DNA of 9,898 nt from Alistipes sp. GTDB taxonomy: Bacteria; Bacteroidota; Bacteroidia; Bacteroidales; Rikenellaceae. Position 1 is the first letter of the stretch. Every line of letters begins with the position of its first letter. The notes beneath the pieces are model-generated. The model did no database searches. It was given only the letters and a program-made list of their open reading frames with translations, and had not been told where the DNA came from. The position numbers and the translations under genes are program-made. Shown here in pieces: positions 6,798-9,898 of the stretch. The stretch covers positions 1 to 9,898 of the forward strand of contig JAFVXS010000225.1 of the NCBI GenBank assembly GCA_017501025.1, written 5' to 3'.

Positions 6798-7699
6798 CAC
6801 CTTTTTGGAGATTTCAACCGAGTTGGCTCCTGTCTGCTTCTGAACAATCATAATACCCGCACGGGTACCATTGTTGTATGACTCCTGACTACGCTCCTCC
6901 TGTGTGTCGGATACCGTAGCAACATCCTTCAAATAGATATTTGCACCATTGCGAGTACCGATAACAATATTGAGCAACTCCTGTGCATCGACAAACTCCT
7001 GATCGACACGCAGCGAGTAGGTATTCGAACCAACATCCATAGTGCCGGCAGGAATCGAGCGGTTTTCATAAGCAATAACCTGCGAAATACCCTCGATGGT
7101 AACACCGTATGCCTCCATCTTGTAAGGGTCGCAATAGACCTGCAACTGACGCTCCGGAAGACCCGATACCGACACCGTACCAACGCCATTGACACGTGCC
7201 AACGGGGTCGAAACTCGCTCATCGATAATCTTTGCCAAACCGCTCCAACTCTCCTTTGCCTTGATGGTCATCAGCAAAATAGGAATTTCGTCAGTACTGA
7301 ACTTAAAGATAATCGGGGTATTTACATCATCCGGAAGCTGGTTGGTTACAACATCGAGTTTATCACGAATATCGGCAGTTGCTACGTCGGTATCGGTACC
7401 ATACTCGAATTCGAGTGTAACAACCGAGATATTCTCTTTCGATTTAGATGTAATATGTTTCAAGTCATCAACACCATTGAGGCTATTCTCCATCGGTTTG
7501 GTGACGTTCTCTTCAATATCCTCGGCACTCGCACCCGGATAGGCTGTAATAACCATAATACGGGTGGTCTCGATGTGTGGCAGCAGGTCGATAGGCAGCT
7601 GCACCAGCGAGAAGATACCGAATATTGCAACCGCAACAAAGACCAAGATGGTCGTTATCGGGTTATTTACGGCTGTCTTATAAATATTCATCGCTTAAA

Positions 7700-8731
7700 C
7701 TACTTCTGATTAACAATTTCTACCTCTGCACCATTCACGAGTGCCAACTGTCCCTTTACAACAACCTGCTCGCCAGGTTTTACACCCGACAAAATCTCGA
7801 ACTCGGTATCGAGACGACGACCAAGCTCAACCTTGCTGTAACGAACACTACCCTCCGCAGGGTTGTAGATATATACATAGCGGTCGCCCGAACCCATCAA
7901 CTTATTAACGGCACGGTCAGGCACAATCGTACGACGCACCTTTGCATAAGGGAGCGTTACACGAGCGAACATACCCGGACGAACCTTCTCGTTGCGGTTA
8001 GGAATAACAACCTCGACAGGGAATGTACGGGTCGATGAGTCGATTGTAGGATAGATACGTGCAATCGAACCCTCAAACTTCTCGTCGCCATAAGCGTCGA
8101 GCTGAACATAAACCTTCAAACCCTTACGCAACTTCGAGAAGAGCGTCTCCGATACGTTAATCATAATCTTTACAGGGCTGATTTGCTGGATTACCAAAAT
8201 TGGAGCACCTGTGCTCATATCGCCAACATCAAAGTTACGAGCCGAAACAACACCCGAAATTGGAGCAATCATAGTGGTATTCTCCAAGAGGTTCTCGTAC
8301 GACGACTTTGCTACATCGTATTGCAAGCGACGAGCATCCCACTCCGACTTCGAAGCACCACCAACCTCATAGAGTTTATTTGTACGCTCGTACTCGGTCT
8401 TTGCATTCTCCATCTGTGCCTTTACCTGTACGAGATACGAATCATCGAGCTCGACGAGCAAATCACCCTTCTTTACACGGTCGCCCACATCGTAGCGAAT
8501 ACTCTTGATACGACGATCCTGCTGTGGTTTGATGTTATTGACAACATTAGCCTCAACATTTCCTGTAAATACAACATCCTGTACAACCTCACGGCTCTGT
8601 GCAGCCATAACCTCAACTTTTGGCAGCGAAACCTCCTGTACCTCTGCCTTCTTTGCATCCGATGCACCACCGCACGATGTAGCCATTGCAGCAACTGCAA
8701 CAACAGCCAACAAACTAAATACTTTTTTCAT
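7700..8731 (-). CDS. RND efflux periplasmic adaptor (membrane fusion) lipoprotein
   Basis: The 343-residue protein links the inner-membrane pump to the outer membrane channel in the periplasm. Residues 1-20 are a lipoprotein signal ending in ATSC (Cys20), so it is lipid-anchored like AcrA. The barrel-sandwich (lipoyl) halves lie near 57-98 (VFTGNVEANVV to LVELDD) and 152-182 (MIAPISGVVSARNFDVGDMS), joined by a short helical hairpin at about 99-150 rich in charged residues. A beta-barrel domain follows (185-262) with the family motif RPGMFARV (251-258), then a membrane-proximal domain ending in GAEVEIVNQK. The hairpin is short, as in other Bacteroidota adaptors of this class. The start is set at MKKVFSLL because the signal begins there; the ATG at 8785 would overlap the upstream gene. 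It lies 31 bases after the outer membrane factor and 8 before the pump gene. Confidence 0.94.
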   Translation of the reverse strand: MKKVFSLLAVVAVAAMATSCGGASDAKKAEVQEVSLPKVEVMAAQSREVVQDVVFTGNVEANVVNNIKPQQDRRIKSIRYDVGDRVKKGDLLVELDDSYLVQVKAQMENAKTEYERTNKLYEVGGASKSEWDARRLQYDVAKSSYENLLENTTMIAPISGVVSARNFDVGDMSTGAPILVIQQISPVKIMINVSETLFSKLRKGLKVYVQLDAYGDEKFEGSIARIYPTIDSSTRTFPVEVVIPNRNEKVRPGMFARVTLPYAKVRRTIVPDRAVNKLMGSGDRYVYIYNPAEGSVRYSKVELGRRLDTEFEILSGVKPGEQVVVKGQLALVNGAEVEIVNQK

Positions 8732-8762
8732 AACTTTATACTCTTGTTTTATCTTTTTTCGA

Positions 8763-9898
8763 CTATTTATCTGATTCATAAGCACCCAACACCTTGTCGA
8801 GCGAAACCTTTGCTGTCAGGAAGTTGTAAATCGACTGATTGCGACTCAACTCTGCCTGTGTAAGAGCCAACTGCGAGTTATCGATATCGACCAACGTTCC
8901 GCTTCCCACCTCGTAACGCTTAACCGAGATATCATAACCACGCTGTGCCTGACCAACAGTTGCCGACGACGAGTGATAGGTCTTCACGCTTGTCTGCATA
9001 TTATTGAGATACTGTACGATACCAACACGCAACTGACGCTCGGTATTTTCGCGTTGTAACTTCAAATTGTCGAGTTTCACTCTTGCCTCACGTGTTGCAG
9101 CACGACGTTTATTGCCGGCAAAAATCGGGATATTGAGTTGCAGACCCGCATACGAATATGGGTTCCACGCCGCTTTGGTAAAGAATGTATCGCCTGTACC
9201 CATTGCGGTATAGAGGTAGGCGATATTTGCCGACAAAGTTGGGACATTAGCCATCTTGGTCAATTTCACAGCCTTCTCCAACATCTGCTCCTGAATACCG
9301 AACTGCATCAACGTCGAGTTTTTATCGAGCGACAACTGCGACAACTCATAACCATTTTTGAGGACCGACTCATAATCGAGCAACGAGCCTACAACATCGA
9401 TATCCTTTTCGAGATTGATACCGAGCAGGGCCTTCAACTGCCACAAAGCCAACGTTACGCTATTCTCGGCAGATACAACGTTCGGAATTGCATTTTGCAC
9501 AGAAACATTTGAACGAATCAAATCGTACTCCGAAACCGAACCCACATCGTATCGACTCTTTACGATTTCGTTGTTCTCGACCGCATTGTTATAGACACGT
9601 TTGTAGAGGTCGAGCGACTCCTTTGCCAACAGTGCAAGATAGTAGGCACTCGTCACCTGCTCCACCATATCTATACGCGACGAACGAGCCTTCTCGACAG
9701 CCAACTCCACATCGAGCGCCGATATTTTCAAATTTGTCCAAAGTTGTGCACTCACAATCGGCATTGCGGCCGTAACACCGCCACTGAACGTATTTGGTGT
9801 ACCAACTTTGAACGCCATACCGTTCATCGACATTGTCTGCTTCTCGATGATACACTGATATTGAGCGGTTGCATCGATTTGAGGATACAGACCTGCAT
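8763..9898 (-). CDS. TolC-like outer membrane efflux protein, 5' end outside the window
   Basis: The reading frame is open to the window edge: residues AGLYPQIDATAQYQ precede the first in-frame ATG at 9833, so that ATG is not the start. 377 residues are visible, and about 60-100 including the signal peptide should lie beyond. The two TolC repeats are clear: one around RYDVGSVSEYDLIRSNVSVQ and one around RYEVGSGTLVDIDNSQLAL, each the helix-turn mark of outer membrane efflux proteins. Between them, YLYTAMGTGDTFFTK and the surrounding residues should belong to the barrel strands. The protein forms a trimeric channel through the outer membrane and periplasm, fed by the adaptor and RND pump encoded downstream. 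It is the first visible gene of the operon; its promoter is not in the window. Confidence 0.93.
   Translation of the reverse strand, partial: AGLYPQIDATAQYQCIIEKQTMSMNGMAFKVGTPNTFSGGVTAAMPIVSAQLWTNLKISALDVELAVEKARSSRIDMVEQVTSAYYLALLAKESLDLYKRVYNNAVENNEIVKSRYDVGSVSEYDLIRSNVSVQNAIPNVVSAENSVTLALWQLKALLGINLEKDIDVVGSLLDYESVLKNGYELSQLSLDKNSTLMQFGIQEQMLEKAVKLTKMANVPTLSANIAYLYTAMGTGDTFFTKAAWNPYSYAGLQLNIPIFAGNKRRAATREARVKLDNLKLQRENTERQLRVGIVQYLNNMQTSVKTYHSSSATVGQAQRGYDISVKRYEVGSGTLVDIDNSQLALTQAELSRNQSIYNFLTAKVSLDKVLGAYESDK

Larger units (their letters stand above)
4583..7691 (-). pseudogene. RND multidrug efflux pump (HAE1 type), broken by a frameshift and an in-frame stop
   Basis: Three adjoining reading frames add up to one RND inner-membrane drug/proton antiporter: 7691-6792 (residues 1-300), about 6790-5936 (301-585) and 5932-4583 (587-1035). 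The repaired length of 1035 is normal for AcrB-like pumps. The start MNIYKTAVNNPITTILVFVA is TM1, and PIDLLPHIETTRIMVITAYPGAS is typical of HAE1 proteins. TM4 carries GMVVDNAIVVLENI, with Asp399 and Asn400 where AcrB has Asp407/Asp408. TM10 carries GIVVNNGIVLIDY, with Asn where AcrB has Lys940. This DN/VNN set occurs in a group of HAE1 pumps including Bacillus SwrC-like proteins, so it is a subfamily trait. The insertion is at 6792-6797 and the TAG at 5933-5935. Nothing else is missing, and the neighbouring fusion protein and PII-like gene are 8 and 24 bases away. It is a recent pseudogene, or intact with sequence errors. Confidence 0.88.

Noticed and set aside
6785..6800. The A6G run as a programmed -1 ribosomal frameshift site.
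   Set aside because: The zero frame is AAA AAA G, not A AAA AAG, and restoring the pump needs a +1 shift, so the dnaX-type mechanism does not fit.
5189..6853. A 554-codon open frame on the plus strand, antisense to the RND gene.
   Set aside because: Its product is rich in Arg, His, Cys, Thr and Asn with no domain-like pattern, and the opposite strand encodes an unmistakable RND pump. It is open because of the codon use of the real gene.
9834..9898. The ATG at 9833 as start of the outer membrane factor.
   Set aside because: The frame stays open to the window edge with typical family residues (AGLYPQIDATAQYQ) and no signal peptide follows the ATG, so the gene is partial.

Overview
The window looks like a chromosomal piece of a Bacteroidota (Bacteroidales) genome. 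Putative promoters fit the -33 TTG / -7 TAnnTTTG pattern of that phylum. The galactose mutarotase and the membrane-fusion protein are lipoproteins, Shine-Dalgarno sites are weak, and the efflux operon runs outer membrane factor, fusion protein, RND pump, small PII-like protein. The genus cannot be fixed from sequence reading alone; an Alistipes-like (Rikenellaceae) relative is a low-confidence guess.

Layout. At 1-92 (minus) is the first 30 codons of metK (S-adenosylmethionine synthetase). Its leader (93-215) holds a good match to a SAM-II riboswitch aptamer (161-213), placed directly behind a Bacteroidota-type promoter (222-251). From 3394 down to 313 (minus) comes a probable operon: galM-like aldose 1-epimerase lipoprotein, deoD purine nucleoside phosphorylase, a secreted S1/P1 nuclease and a small exported protein of unknown function, closed by a hairpin terminator at 248-275. 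The galM, deoD and nuclease products fit sugar and nucleoside salvage: the nuclease degrades nucleic acids outside the cytoplasm, DeoD phosphorolyses purine nucleosides, and GalM interconverts sugar anomers. ung (uracil-DNA glycosylase, 3520-4182, plus) is divergent from galM, and the two share a 125-base promoter region. A two-way terminator (4202-4246) separates ung from the convergent efflux operon.

The efflux operon (9898 to 4265, minus) encodes a TolC-like outer membrane factor (5' end outside the window), a periplasmic adaptor lipoprotein, an HAE1-type RND inner-membrane pump and a PII-like small protein. The RND gene is broken twice as given: a one-base insertion in an A6 run (6792-6797) and an in-frame TAG at 5933-5935. 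With both corrected it reads as one 1035-residue pump of normal family length. The flanking operon genes are intact, so this is either a recent pseudogene or sequence error.

The main points of interest are the SAM-II-like element in front of metK with a possible competing helix, the doubly interrupted RND pump, and the PII-like protein as fourth member of the efflux operon. I see no mobile element, tRNA, rRNA or CRISPR array, and no gene-free stretch above 300 bases.
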